Origin: Carboxylicivirga sp. M1479
Lineage (GTDB): Bacteria; Bacteroidota; Bacteroidia; Bacteroidales; Marinilabiliaceae
NCBI RefSeq assembly: GCF_007097485.1
Contig: NZ_VKDE01000002.1
Location: forward strand, 186,001-250,000
Direction of reading: 5' to 3'
Length of the DNA: 64,000 bases
Positions 35,781 to 44,633 of the stretch are shown here, piece by piece. A program made the position numbers and the translations under genes. Position 1 is the stretch's first letter. The number at the start of each line of letters is the position of its first letter. The notes beneath the pieces were generated by a model, which searched no databases, was not told the DNA's origin, and saw only the letters and a program-made list of their open reading frames with translations.

Positions 35781-36995
35781 ATGATGTATCGAATCAGTAA
35801 ATTATTAGCGATAGGAGCGCTTGTTATATGCGCGGCATGTAGTAGCGATGAGGTGGTGGATAGTTATAGTGAGCATGGTGCTGACTACGATAAGTTAATG
35901 CTGGCTAAGAGTGCCGAATTGCTCGATATGGAGTTGGTGAATTTGGGTACTGCCGATTTTCCTACCTTATGTCATTCCATGGCGAAACGAATTGACGGTG
36001 TTGACCTTGATGGGAATGCTGTTTTTGTTGAGGCTATCATCGATATTGGCGAACTCATGTTTGATGGAGAAACAGCGGACTGTTACTTTGAAGAGCTAAT
36101 GAAGCTTACTTTCGATAAGGAGTATTACTGCAATGTGTTGATAAGTGAGGGTTTTGGTGTTTGGCAATGGAATCAGGATATAGAAGATTTTGAGAAAATA
36201 GCTGAGCACGAGTCGGAGATTCAGTTTGTATTTCCGTCAGCTGATGGCGATGACACTGATAATGCCATTTTATCGGTATCCGAAATTGTATTCTTCAATG
36301 GTGCCTTTCCGGGTAAGGGCGATGAATTGACCGATGGTACAATTGTTAATGCTGCTTTGGAAGCATTAAAGCTAAACATTAGAATAAACGATAAGCTTGT
36401 TTTAAGTAGTAACGTGTTGGCTTCTTTTAATGATGAGGGCTATTACAACGATGTGGCCATGACCTTTAATCCGCAGCCTTATTATTTGCGATGCGAGCTG
36501 GCTCGTGAAGATGAAAATGCTTATTGGATGTTTTCTTTCAACCGCAATGAGGAGGTTATATTGAGTCACGATTTAGTTTTAGGCCTCAATAATAAAAATA
36601 CTGAAGATCCGGTGCGTAGTTTAGCAAATCAGCTTCGAATTGATGATGTGGTGTTTAATACTGAAGCGGCCAATGCTGAGTTATATGCTGAGCTTTTAAA
36701 AGTGGATGAGCTGGAGAAAGGAACGAAAAATCATGCGGAAGCGATGGTGATGGCGCTTAATAATTATGCCACGATGGATGTTCGTTATGTGAGTAATAAT
36801 GCCATTATTGCCAAAGCAGAAGCAGTGGCCAAAAGAACTGAAAGTGATATTGACGAATGGTGGGTTGATTTGGAATTAGAATTTAGTGATGCCAGTCGTA
36901 TGAGTAGCGAAGTATATTTTGACGATTACCTGGCTAATTTTAAAGTTGAGCTAGAGCAACTTGTTGCTGAGTTTGAAAGTAAGTTTGGAATTTGA
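35781..36995 (+). CDS. Putative lipoprotein of unknown function
   Basis: A 404-residue acidic lipoprotein. The signal peptide MMYRISKLLAIGALVICAAC ends in a good lipobox, with Cys at residue 20 followed by SSDE. The acidic +2-region suits surface or outer membrane sorting in Bacteroidota. The rest has no domain I recognise. Repeated phrases such as LDLEL / YFDDYLANFKVEL suggest helices near the C-terminus. It is single-gene, and the following 300 bases hold the three-way palindromic element. ATG at 35781 or 35784 is possible. Confidence 0.65.
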   Translation: MMYRISKLLAIGALVICAACSSDEVVDSYSEHGADYDKLMLAKSAELLDMELVNLGTADFPTLCHSMAKRIDGVDLDGNAVFVEAIIDIGELMFDGETADCYFEELMKLTFDKEYYCNVLISEGFGVWQWNQDIEDFEKIAEHESEIQFVFPSADGDDTDNAILSVSEIVFFNGAFPGKGDELTDGTIVNAALEALKLNIRINDKLVLSSNVLASFNDEGYYNDVAMTFNPQPYYLRCELAREDENAYWMFSFNRNEEVILSHDLVLGLNNKNTEDPVRSLANQLRIDDVVFNTEAANAELYAELLKVDELEKGTKNHAEAMVMALNNYATMDVRYVSNNAIIAKAEAVAKRTESDIDEWWVDLELEFSDASRMSSEVYFDDYLANFKVELEQLVAEFESKFGI

Positions 36996-37012
36996 CTCTT
37001 GATGCCTGATTA

Positions 37013-37286
37013 TATAATAACCCGAGTTCGATTAAAATTAAACAGCTCAGATTTTATTAAATGACTGATATGCAATATAAATTTTTGGAAGCATAGCGAG
37101 CTATGTTGATAAAATTTAGAGAAGTAGATCAGTTATTTAATGAAAAGCCAAGTTCTCCACTTGTAAACAACTGTTTTCTTCGTCATATTTGCTTAGCATA
37201 GCCCGCTATGCCTTCGCAAAGATTCCTTGAAAACAATTATCTACAAGCGGTCTGAGCTATTAATTTTATGTCGAACTCGGGTTAAT
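37013..37286. repeat. Three-way-junction palindromic element (MITE/REP-like)
   Basis: A 274-base nested inverted repeat. The outer arms pair along about 33 bases (perfect core AACCCGAGTTCGA at 37019-37031 with TCGAACTCGGGTT at 37271-37283, and AGCTCAGA with TCTGAGCT at 37251-37258). Inside are two hairpins. Hairpin B (37057-37140) has arms ending TTAAATGACTGAT / ATCAGTTATTTAA and an apical GCATAG CGAG CTATG. Hairpin C (37157-37250) has an apical GCATAG CCCG CTATGC. Both apices share the same GCATAG/CTATG core. There is no open frame. It has the form of a cruciform DNA or RNA with three helices. Confidence 0.7.
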
Positions 37287-37301
37287 AATCGATGAACTAA
37301 G

Positions 37302-37329
37302 AAAGGTGCTCATAGTAAGCACCTTTTTT
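37302..37329. terminator. Terminator beyond the palindromic element
   Basis: GGTGCT and AGCACC form a 6-bp stem around CATAGTA. Six T follow on the plus side and a shorter T-rich stretch on the minus side, so it can serve both the plus-strand lipoprotein gene and the Dabb gene on the minus strand. Confidence 0.65.
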
Positions 37330-37346
37330 ATTTGCTAGATGTTCGT

Positions 37347-37646
37347 TTAAAACTCGTAATCCACACACGAACGCGATTCTAAAACTTCTCTAACTATTTT
37401 GCCTACCGCTAAATGATCAGGATGTTGAGCATAGGCATGCATATCGTCCATGTTATTAAATGTGGTGCTTAAGGCAATGTCAAATGTTTCATTGGGGTTG
37501 CAGTTTAATCCAACTTCAATAGATTGTAACGATGGCACTTTACCATCTAAAGCCAATAGTCCTTGTTTAATCTCCTCTTGTTTGGCCGTTTTTAAAGCTT
37601 CGCTCTCAAAGCTTTTTAGTTTAAAAAGAACAATGTGTTTAATCAT
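37347..37646 (-). CDS. Dabb-family stress-responsive alpha/beta-barrel protein
   Basis: A 99-residue protein starting MIKHIVLFKLKSFE and containing the Dabb landmarks (HIVLFKLK; VPSLQSIEVGLNCNP; DIALSTTFNNMDDMHAYAQHPDHLAV). It is a small dimeric ferredoxin-like fold. Physiological roles of bacterial members are unsettled. It lies head-to-head with udk, 56 bases apart. Confidence 0.85.
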   Translation of the reverse strand: MIKHIVLFKLKSFESEALKTAKQEEIKQGLLALDGKVPSLQSIEVGLNCNPNETFDIALSTTFNNMDDMHAYAQHPDHLAVGKIVREVLESRSCVDYEF

Positions 37647-37702
37647 AACGGAATTATTTTCTTATTTTGTTTTTCTCATAATAGAAAAGCAAAATTAGTA
37701 AA

Positions 37703-38320
37703 ATGCTGATAATAGGAATAGCCGGCGGCACAGGATCGGGCAAAACAACAGTGGTACGTAAGATAATGGAACAACTGCCCGAGGGCGAAGTGGCTATTCT
37801 TCCACAAGACTGTTATTACAAGGATAGTAAACACTTACCTTTGGCAGAGAGGCAGAAAATAAATTTTGATCATCCCAATGCCATCGAATGGGAGTTGCTG
37901 ATTCAGCACATCAACGAACTTAAGGCTGGTCGTTCAATTAAAATGCCCCAGTATTCTTACCTAACTTGCACTCGATCAGACGAAACCATTACTATTGAGC
38001 CACGCGATGTTATTATAGTTGAGGGTATTTTAATTTTAGGAAATGCCGATTTAAGAGATTTGATGGATTTAAGGGTATTTGTGCATGCCGATGCCGATGA
38101 TCGCTTGTCGCGCGTAATTCAACGCGATATATTAGAGCGTGGTCGAACTGTAGAAATGGTTTTGGAGCGCTACGATCAAACGGTAAAACCAAGTCACCTG
38201 CAATTTATTGAACCAACTAAGCGCTATGCCGATTTAATTGTGCCCCAAGGAGGAAGTAACCTCATAGCCATTGATATTTTAAGGCATTTTATTGAACGTA
38301 ACCTAAGTAGCTTAAAATAA
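37703..38320 (+). CDS. udk: Uridine kinase
   Basis: A 205-residue kinase with the Walker A GGTGSGKTT (residues 8-16), the QDCYYKD motif with the catalytic/substrate region, FDHPNAIEWELL and a basic RDILERGRT near residue 150. It converts uridine or cytidine to the monophosphates using ATP or GTP in pyrimidine salvage. Length fits the family (about 205-215). Translation probably continues into the exonuclease gene 6 bases downstream. Confidence 0.92.
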   Translation: MLIIGIAGGTGSGKTTVVRKIMEQLPEGEVAILPQDCYYKDSKHLPLAERQKINFDHPNAIEWELLIQHINELKAGRSIKMPQYSYLTCTRSDETITIEPRDVIIVEGILILGNADLRDLMDLRVFVHADADDRLSRVIQRDILERGRTVEMVLERYDQTVKPSHLQFIEPTKRYADLIVPQGGSNLIAIDILRHFIERNLSSLK

Positions 38321-38326
38321 ACCACT

Positions 38327-39043
38327 ATGCTCGATAATATTAAAGTAGAAGATATCATGTTTTTAGATATCGAAACTGTGCCGCAAGAATCCAGTTTTGA
38401 TAATGTTGATCCGGTTATTCAGGAGTTGTGGGATAAAAAATCGACCTACTTCAGGCAAGATGATGAATCGCCTGCTGATGTTTATGGGCGAGCGGGTATT
38501 TATGCCGAGTTTGGTCAAATCGTTTGTATCTCGGTAGGTGTTATTTCTGCCCGTGGCGGTAAACGCATTTTTAGAGTCAAATCATTTGCTGGCGATAATG
38601 AAAAAGTTTTGCTCGAGGACTTTGGTCAAATGTTGAATAATTTCGCACGCGATATTCATAAAAATATCTGTGGACATAATGCCCGTGAGTTTGACTTTCC
38701 ATTTATTGCCCGCCGTATGTTAATACACGGTGTTAAATTGCCCGCTATACTTGACGTGGCTGGTAAAAAGCCATGGGAAGTTAAGTTCTTAGATACCATG
38801 GATATGTGGAAGTTTGGTGATTATAAACATTATACCTCACTTAATTTACTAACCACCATATTTAATATTCCATCGCCCAAAGATGATATTGATGGTAGTC
38901 AGGTGGCAGCAGTTTTTTACGAAGAGAATGATGTGGAGCGCATTGCTCGTTACTGTGAAAAAGATGTATTGGCTACGGCTCAGTTGTTTTTACGTTTCAA
39001 GGGCGAAGACTTGCTCGATGATGAAGCCTTGGAGCACGCTTAA
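38327..39043 (+). CDS. DEDDy 3'-5' exonuclease, PolB-type
   Basis: A 238-residue stand-alone exonuclease domain. The DEDDy motifs are visible: Exo I FLDIETV (Asp/Glu), Exo II GHNAREFDFPFIARRML, and Exo III YCEKDVLATAQL with the Tyr-x3-Asp. It resembles the predicted exonuclease related to the polymerase B proofreading domain (PF10108-like). Its nucleic acid substrate is unknown. It overlaps the converging alpha/beta hydrolase by 4 bases. Confidence 0.85.
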   Translation: MLDNIKVEDIMFLDIETVPQESSFDNVDPVIQELWDKKSTYFRQDDESPADVYGRAGIYAEFGQIVCISVGVISARGGKRIFRVKSFAGDNEKVLLEDFGQMLNNFARDIHKNICGHNAREFDFPFIARRMLIHGVKLPAILDVAGKKPWEVKFLDTMDMWKFGDYKHYTSLNLLTTIFNIPSPKDDIDGSQVAAVFYEENDVERIARYCEKDVLATAQLFLRFKGEDLLDDEALEHA

Positions 39044-39846
39044 TCCAATAAGAAATAGGCCAGTGTTTTAATAAGAAGTTCTGGCTGTTCAGCATGTAAC
39101 CAATGGCCAGCATCAGGAATACTTATGAGTTCAGCATCTTTAAAAAACTTGCGAATAATCATGGTGTCTTCATCCATTATATAGCCCGATTTCTCTCCAC
39201 GAATAAAAACTGCCGGCAAGCGTACTTGTTGTTCTTCTGGATTAAAATGGGAGAAACCATCCATTATTAACTCCAGTGTTTGTTTGATTATTGGTAAGTT
39301 AAGTCGCCATTGGTAGGTGCCATCTTTTTGTCGCTCAACATTTTTAAGTAGGAACTGACGTAGTTTAGCATCGGGAAGTTTGGCAGATAATTGTTGATCA
39401 ATATTTTGGCGCGATTTAACCTCATCAAAACACACGTCTAGCATGCTGTTAATTATCAGTTCGTGATTGTTGGTGATTTGGGCGTAATTGCTAAAGGATG
39501 CATAGGATTTAGGTGCTATATCTAAAATCACCAATTTGTTGACCCTTTCTGCATGCTTTAAGGCAAAATGCATGGCAGTTTTTCCACCCATCGAGTGCCC
39601 AACTAAATGCGCACTCTCAATTTGTTTGTCATTGAAAAATTCGAGCAAGTCTTCCGACATGCTATCAAAGTCATGGACAGGGCTGTGGGGTGATTGACCG
39701 TGATTGCGCTGGTCAAGAATATAAATTCGATAATCTTTTTCGAGCTGTCGGGCTATTGAAACCCAATTATCAGAAGCGCCATATAGGCCATGCAATATTA
39801 CCAGGGTTGGTCCGGCATGGCCATATTCACGGTGAAACAGTTTCAT
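39040..39846 (-). CDS. Alpha/beta hydrolase (YbfF-type esterase)
   Basis: A 268-residue alpha/beta hydrolase. It has the oxyanion stretch LHGLYGASDNW, the nucleophile elbow VGHSMGGKTAM with the catalytic Ser, DQRNHGQSP, and a late His in the DAGHWLHAEQPE motif. The organisation matches YbfF-like esterases acting on short acyl esters. The true substrate is unknown. It is 7 bases downstream of pdxJ and likely in the same transcript. Confidence 0.85.
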   Translation of the reverse strand: MKLFHREYGHAGPTLVILHGLYGASDNWVSIARQLEKDYRIYILDQRNHGQSPHSPVHDFDSMSEDLLEFFNDKQIESAHLVGHSMGGKTAMHFALKHAERVNKLVILDIAPKSYASFSNYAQITNNHELIINSMLDVCFDEVKSRQNIDQQLSAKLPDAKLRQFLLKNVERQKDGTYQWRLNLPIIKQTLELIMDGFSHFNPEEQQVRLPAVFIRGEKSGYIMDEDTMIIRKFFKDAELISIPDAGHWLHAEQPELLIKTLAYFLLD

Positions 39847-39853
39847 GATTAGC

Positions 39854-40570
39854 TTATTTAATCAATTGCTGTTGGTAAAGTTGTATGGTTTTTTCAAGGC
39901 CAATGTATAGAGCATCACTTATTAAGGCATGGCCAATCGAAACCTCCTTTAAATACGGAATACGCTCGTTGAAAAACTTCAGGTTATCCAAATTTAAATC
40001 GTGACCTGCATTAATCTTTAAGCCAATTTTGTTCGCTAGCTCCGAGGCTTCAACAAAAGGAGCAATAGCTGCTTCTCTGTCTTTGCTGTATCCAATCGCA
40101 TATGGTTCGGTATATAATTCTATGCGGTCGGTATTGGTTTTTACAGCACCCTCAATGTTGCTAAGGTTGGTGTCGATAAAAATAGATGTACGAATACCAG
40201 CTTCACTAAAACGTCCGATTACATCCTGTAAAAAAGTAAGGTTATTTATCGTGTCCCAGCCTGCATTTGAGGTTAACGCTTCAGGTGGATCAGGTACCAA
40301 TGTTACCTGGTGGGGGCGCACTGCTAATACCAAGTCTATAAACTCTTTTGAAGGATAGCCTTCGATATTAAACTCCGTTTTTATGGCAGGACGAATGTCA
40401 TGAACATCTTTATAGCGTATGTGCCTTTCGTCTGGCCTGGGATGAACTGTTACGCCATCGCCACCAAATTCTTGTACATCAATAGCTGCTTTTAACACAC
40501 TTGGTGTATTGCCTCCACGTGAATTGCGTAGCGTAGCAACCTTATTTATGTTAACACTTAATTTTGTCAT
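39854..40570 (-). CDS. pdxJ: Pyridoxine 5'-phosphate synthase
   Basis: A 238-residue TIM barrel. Family features are [39 protein letters not shown]-like text (here [18 protein letters not shown]), [11 protein letters not shown] and [15 protein letters not shown]. It condenses 1-deoxy-D-xylulose 5-phosphate with 3-amino-2-oxopropyl phosphate in vitamin B6 synthesis. It is first of the two-gene minus-strand unit with the hydrolase. Confidence 0.94.
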   Translation of the reverse strand: MTKLSVNINKVATLRNSRGGNTPSVLKAAIDVQEFGGDGVTVHPRPDERHIRYKDVHDIRPAIKTEFNIEGYPSKEFIDLVLAVRPHQVTLVPDPPEALTSNAGWDTINNLTFLQDVIGRFSEAGIRTSIFIDTNLSNIEGAVKTNTDRIELYTEPYAIGYSKDREAAIAPFVEASELANKIGLKINAGHDLNLDNLKFFNERIPYLKEVSIGHALISDALYIGLEKTIQLYQQQLIK

Positions 40571-40633
40571 TACTTTTTAATTGATGAACACCCTTTATTG
40601 GGTGACTAAATGCAAAATAAACTATCCTTAAAC

Positions 40634-40665
40634 TTTGTTTGTTATAATCATTGACAGTATTTTTA
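40634..40665 (+). promoter_or_regulatory. Candidate promoter of the envelope gene run
   Basis: TTTG at 40634-40637 and TATTTTTA at 40658-40665 (one mismatch from TAnnTTTG) are 20 bases apart. It lies upstream of the CBS-ACT gene. Confidence 0.35.
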
Positions 40666-40739
40666 ATACTCAAACAATTACGCAGACAAAGGGTTCTTAA
40701 TTGTCGCGCAAAATTATAAAGTATTTCCGAAAGTAATCT

Positions 40740-41405
40740 ATGTTGGCAAAAGAATTAATATCAGAAGTAGTACCATCTCTTAAAACCTCAGACACAGGGC
40801 TCGATGCTTTAAACTGGATGGAGGTCTTTAGAGTTTCTCATCTGCCAATTGTTAATCGGAAAGATTTTTTGGGTTTAATAGGAGATGTTGATATCTACGA
40901 TTTAAACAAAGCCGAAGAGGCTTTGGGCAATCATTCATTGTCATATGCAAGGCCATATGTATATGTGCATCAGCATATTTTTGATGTTATTGAAGTGGCA
41001 TCGCGATTAAAATTAACTGTTGTGCCTGTTTTAGATAAGAATGAAGAGTACATGGGATTAATCACACAAAGCGATCTCTTACATACCTTTGCTGATTTGA
41101 TTGCAGCACATACTTCAGGGGGTATTATTGAGCTAGAGCTTATGCCTCATGATTATTCTTTATCTGAGATATCTCGTATTGTTGAGGATGCAGATGCGAA
41201 AATATTAAGCTTGTATGTGTCTCAGCCAACCGATTCTGAAAAACTGTGTATTGCCATTAAATTGAATAGAACAGATTTGCGTTCGGTTATTAATGCGTTC
41301 GATAGATATGATTATTCCGTTAAAACAACCTATATTGGGGATGATTCCTACGATGATACTATGAAAAAGAACTACGATGCACTCATGCGGTATCTTGATA
41401 TGTAG
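40740..41405 (+). CDS. CBS-domain pair with C-terminal ACT-like domain
   Basis: A 221-residue regulatory protein. Two CBS motifs cover about residues 5-125 (HLPIVNRKDFLGLIGD; LTVVPVLDKNEEYMGLITQSDLL). The remainder (about 130-215) has an ACT-like pattern (GIIELELMPHDYSLSEISRIVEDADAKI). It probably senses adenosyl nucleotides or amino acids. Its position immediately upstream of the envelope genes and nadK is conserved in Bacteroidota, but its target is unknown. Confidence 0.8.
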   Translation: MLAKELISEVVPSLKTSDTGLDALNWMEVFRVSHLPIVNRKDFLGLIGDVDIYDLNKAEEALGNHSLSYARPYVYVHQHIFDVIEVASRLKLTVVPVLDKNEEYMGLITQSDLLHTFADLIAAHTSGGIIELELMPHDYSLSEISRIVEDADAKILSLYVSQPTDSEKLCIAIKLNRTDLRSVINAFDRYDYSVKTTYIGDDSYDDTMKKNYDALMRYLDM

Positions 41406-41422
41406 TAGTTAAAAAGTGATTT

Positions 41423-42856
41423 ATGGATAAGGCTTATTTGAATAGCCTCAAAATCTTGATTTGGTGTATCTTATTGCACATCTTTTGTTTACCTGTTATT
41501 GCCAATAATTCAATTGATGATGGCGGTACACAGTTGAATGATGGCTATGTTGTGGTGCAAAAGGTCTTAATCTCAGGGAATAAAATCACAAAGCCACGGG
41601 TGATATTAAACGAATTAATTTTTCAGCAAGGCGACAAACTGTTGGTGAGTAAATTGGGGCAAGTTGTCAAGCGGAGTCGGCATAATCTTCTTAATACTTC
41701 CCTCTTTAATTTTGTAACGATTCGATATACTCTTCAAGCAGATAACACCGTAGTTTTTCATGTAAATGTTGATGAGCGATGGTATTGGTGGGTTTTCCCA
41801 ATATTTGAAGTGGCCGATCGTAACCTTAGTTCTTTTTTTAATAATGGGGATTGGTCAAGGGTAAATTATGGTGTTTACTTAAAACGCGATAATTTTCGTG
41901 GCCGTAATGAACAAATAGTTGCGCGTATTAGACTTGGTTTTACTACACAAATTATGTTGGGGTATAAATCACCCGAATTTCAGAAACGAGGTGGTTGGGG
42001 TGCTTATTTCGATTTTCGCATGTACGACCAATTGCCTTATACTACCGAAGGTAATCAACAACTTTTTACAGGATTGGAAGAAGGTTTGGCACAGGTAACC
42101 TATTTTGGCTCTTTGTACTATTCCTTACGTTCAAATATTTATAATCGACATCGACTAGAGCTTAGCTATAAAAACTATAATGTGAGCGATTCAATAATTG
42201 ACAAAAATCCCAATTACCTGGTTGACGGAGGAAATGAACTGCAATTTATGGAGTTGAAATACGCCTTTGCTCGTGATAAACGAGATTCAAAAGTGTATCC
42301 CCTTAAGGGTAATCGATTAATGGTTGATGCCATGCAATCTGGATTTGGTGTGTGGGAAGGCGGATTAAGTAATTTGAAAATAGCCAGTCAGTACGATCAG
42401 CATTTTAAACTATATGATCGCTGGCATTGGTCGAGTAGTTTATACGGTGAATATAATACGAGTAATAACCTGCCCTATGTGCTGAATACTGGGAGTGGGT
42501 ATCGAAGTTTTATGAATGGATATGAATTATACGTAATAGATGGAACGCGATTAGGAACTATGAAAAATCAAATGTTATTTACCCTGTTAAAGCCGCGCGT
42601 TAAAAATATTGGCTTTATGCCATTAACCCAATTCGCGAAGGTCAATTATGCATTCTATCTGAAAGCCTACTACGATTTTGGATATGTTTGGCATGAGAAT
42701 CCGGCAATAACTAATACATTTGCTAATGATTGGCAGTATGGTTACGGTGCCGGACTCGACTTTGTTACTTTTTACGATATGGTCTGGAGTTTTAATTATT
42801 CCGTCAATAAGCACAAGCAACATGGCTTTTTTGTACATTTCAATATGGCCATTTAA
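41423..42856 (+). CDS. Omp85/TamA-like outer membrane protein
   Basis: A 477-residue protein. It has a signal sequence (hydrophobic ILIWCILLHIFCLPVIA), one or more POTRA-like repeats (VVVQKVLISGNKITKPRVILNEL) and a C-terminal barrel. It is much shorter than BamA (871). Barrel-like text such as YKDLYDRWHWSSSLYGEYNTS and a terminal aromatic strand (FFVHFNMAI) fit the BamA/TamA superfamily. It sits between the CBS-ACT gene (17 bases) and nadK. It probably assists a subset of outer membrane or surface proteins. Confidence 0.75.
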   Translation: MDKAYLNSLKILIWCILLHIFCLPVIANNSIDDGGTQLNDGYVVVQKVLISGNKITKPRVILNELIFQQGDKLLVSKLGQVVKRSRHNLLNTSLFNFVTIRYTLQADNTVVFHVNVDERWYWWVFPIFEVADRNLSSFFNNGDWSRVNYGVYLKRDNFRGRNEQIVARIRLGFTTQIMLGYKSPEFQKRGGWGAYFDFRMYDQLPYTTEGNQQLFTGLEEGLAQVTYFGSLYYSLRSNIYNRHRLELSYKNYNVSDSIIDKNPNYLVDGGNELQFMELKYAFARDKRDSKVYPLKGNRLMVDAMQSGFGVWEGGLSNLKIASQYDQHFKLYDRWHWSSSLYGEYNTSNNLPYVLNTGSGYRSFMNGYELYVIDGTRLGTMKNQMLFTLLKPRVKNIGFMPLTQFAKVNYAFYLKAYYDFGYVWHENPAITNTFANDWQYGYGAGLDFVTFYDMVWSFNYSVNKHKQHGFFVHFNMAI

Positions 42857-42880
42857 TACTTATTGATTAAAACTATTATC

Positions 42881-43759
42881 ATGCAAATAGCTGTATTTGG
42901 CAAGCAGTTTAATAAAGTGTTTTTTAATTCCTGTAGAAACTTATTTCAGCTTTTTAAAGAGCACGAAGTGGAAGTGATTATTTATAAGCCATTTTATGAG
43001 TTTTTGCTGACGGATGTTAAAATGAAACCCGAAGTGAGTGGTTTTTTTACTGATCACGAAGGAGTTCGACATGCTGATTTGGTTTTTAGTATTGGAGGTG
43101 ATGGAACTTTTTTAGAGGCTGTTACATTTGTTGGGGATAAAGGGATTCCAATTGTGGGTGTTAATAGTGGTCGCTTAGGTTTTTTAGCAGATATTTCCCA
43201 ATCGGAGATGCAAGTTGCCATTCGTCAGGTGTTGGAGGGGAATTACCAAGTAAGACAGCTAGATTTGTTAGCTCTTAAAACGGAAGATGGATGTTTTGGC
43301 AATAATAATTTTGCTTTAAACGAATTGGCTATTACCAAAAGAGATAGTTCGGCCATGATTACCATTCATACCTATGTCAACGATAAGTTCTTAAATTCTT
43401 TTTGGGCCGATGGTTTAATTATATCAACAACAACTGGTTCAACAGCATATTCTTTAAGTGTTGGAGGTCCTATTCTGCACCCTGATAGTAAAAGTTTCAT
43501 TATTACTCCTATTGCTCCGCACAATTTAAACGTTCGACCTGTTGTTGTCCCTAACGATGTGGAAATTACCTTAAAAGTTGAGGGTCGCGATTCGAAGTTT
43601 TTGGCTTCTCTTGATTCTCGAAGTGAAGTGTTTGAAAATACGGTTCATCTCAAAGTGAAAAAAGCAGGGTTTAGCGTTAAAGTAATTGAACTGGAGGGGC
43701 ATTCATTCTTCACAACATTGCGTAATAAATTAATGTGGGGTGTTGATAAGCGCAATTAA
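42881..43759 (+). CDS. nadK: NAD kinase
   Basis: About 292 residues from ATG 42881, preferred over an upstream TTG at 42863. The GGDGT motif (IGGDGTFLEA) with the catalytic Asp, the NSGRLGFLAD loop and TTTGSTAYSLSVGGPIL are diagnostic. It phosphorylates NAD+ to NADP+ using ATP. Co-location with the CBS-ACT gene, DUF6089 and uppS is the usual Bacteroidota arrangement. Confidence 0.94.
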   Translation: MQIAVFGKQFNKVFFNSCRNLFQLFKEHEVEVIIYKPFYEFLLTDVKMKPEVSGFFTDHEGVRHADLVFSIGGDGTFLEAVTFVGDKGIPIVGVNSGRLGFLADISQSEMQVAIRQVLEGNYQVRQLDLLALKTEDGCFGNNNFALNELAITKRDSSAMITIHTYVNDKFLNSFWADGLIISTTTGSTAYSLSVGGPILHPDSKSFIITPIAPHNLNVRPVVVPNDVEITLKVEGRDSKFLASLDSRSEVFENTVHLKVKKAGFSVKVIELEGHSFFTTLRNKLMWGVDKRN

Positions 43760-43894
43760 TCTTTATTTTAGTGCAATATTTTTTGCATAATTGTGTTTGA
43801 AACTTGTATTATTCTTCGAGAATGCTGCAACTGACCCAACAATGTATTCCGTATAAAAATGTTGAAAATAGCAACCGTATTACAAATATTTAAA

Positions 43895-44620
43895 ATGAAG
43901 CGCTATGCCCTTTTGGGTGTTGTTGTATTGATGATTTTTAAAAGTATGGTCGTTGGTGCGCAAGATAGGCTTGAACTGGGTGGGTTTGTAGGTGCTTCAT
44001 ATTATTTTGGTGATTTAAGCAAGGGTATTCCCTTTGCGAATTCTCATTTTGCAGGTGGGGGTATCGGACGTTATGTGTTTACCGATCGAATAGCGCTAAA
44101 AGGGATGGCCCTTTTTGGGAGTATTAGTGGTGACTATCATGGCCAAGATCTTAAATATCTAGAATCAAGCGATGCTAACTATGAATTTAATAGAAGTATT
44201 GGTGATTTGTCTGCCCAGGTAGAGTTTAATTTTCGTTCATACGACCATAAATTTATTTCATCAACAACTTTTACGCCGTACATATCAGCGGGGCTTGCTA
44301 CAACTATTTATAACAGAATTGATACTGATAATGAAAATTCTGCCGGCAAACCAAGTTTTATATTATCTTTGCCGTTCGGTATAGGTGCGAAGTACAAGAT
44401 TAATAAATATGTTAGAGTAGGGGCCGAGTGGACCTTTCGCAAAACATTTGTTGATGACTTGGATTACATGGGCGATGGGAGTATTAATCCTTCTGACCCA
44501 TATGGATTTGGAGAGAGTACCTATACGCATAATAACGATTGGATATCGTTTGCAGGTGTTTACGTGACAATAAGTATGTTGAAACGGAAAACCAAATGTA
44601 ATGATGGTATAAAAAAATAG
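43895..44620 (+). CDS. DUF6089-like outer membrane beta-barrel protein
   Basis: About 241 residues from ATG 43895, which opens a clean signal peptide (MKRYALLGVVVL...VVGAQ). An upstream ATG at 43859 would add twelve residues before it. The mature part is an eight-strand-like barrel (LGGFVGASYYFGDLSKG; VGAEWTFRKTFVDDLDYMGD). DUF6089 proteins occur in this exact neighbourhood in Bacteroidota. The role is unknown, presumably in the outer membrane. Confidence 0.8.
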   Translation: MKRYALLGVVVLMIFKSMVVGAQDRLELGGFVGASYYFGDLSKGIPFANSHFAGGGIGRYVFTDRIALKGMALFGSISGDYHGQDLKYLESSDANYEFNRSIGDLSAQVEFNFRSYDHKFISSTTFTPYISAGLATTIYNRIDTDNENSAGKPSFILSLPFGIGAKYKINKYVRVGAEWTFRKTFVDDLDYMGDGSINPSDPYGFGESTYTHNNDWISFAGVYVTISMLKRKTKCNDGIKK

Positions 44621-44633
44621 ACAGTTTGAACGA

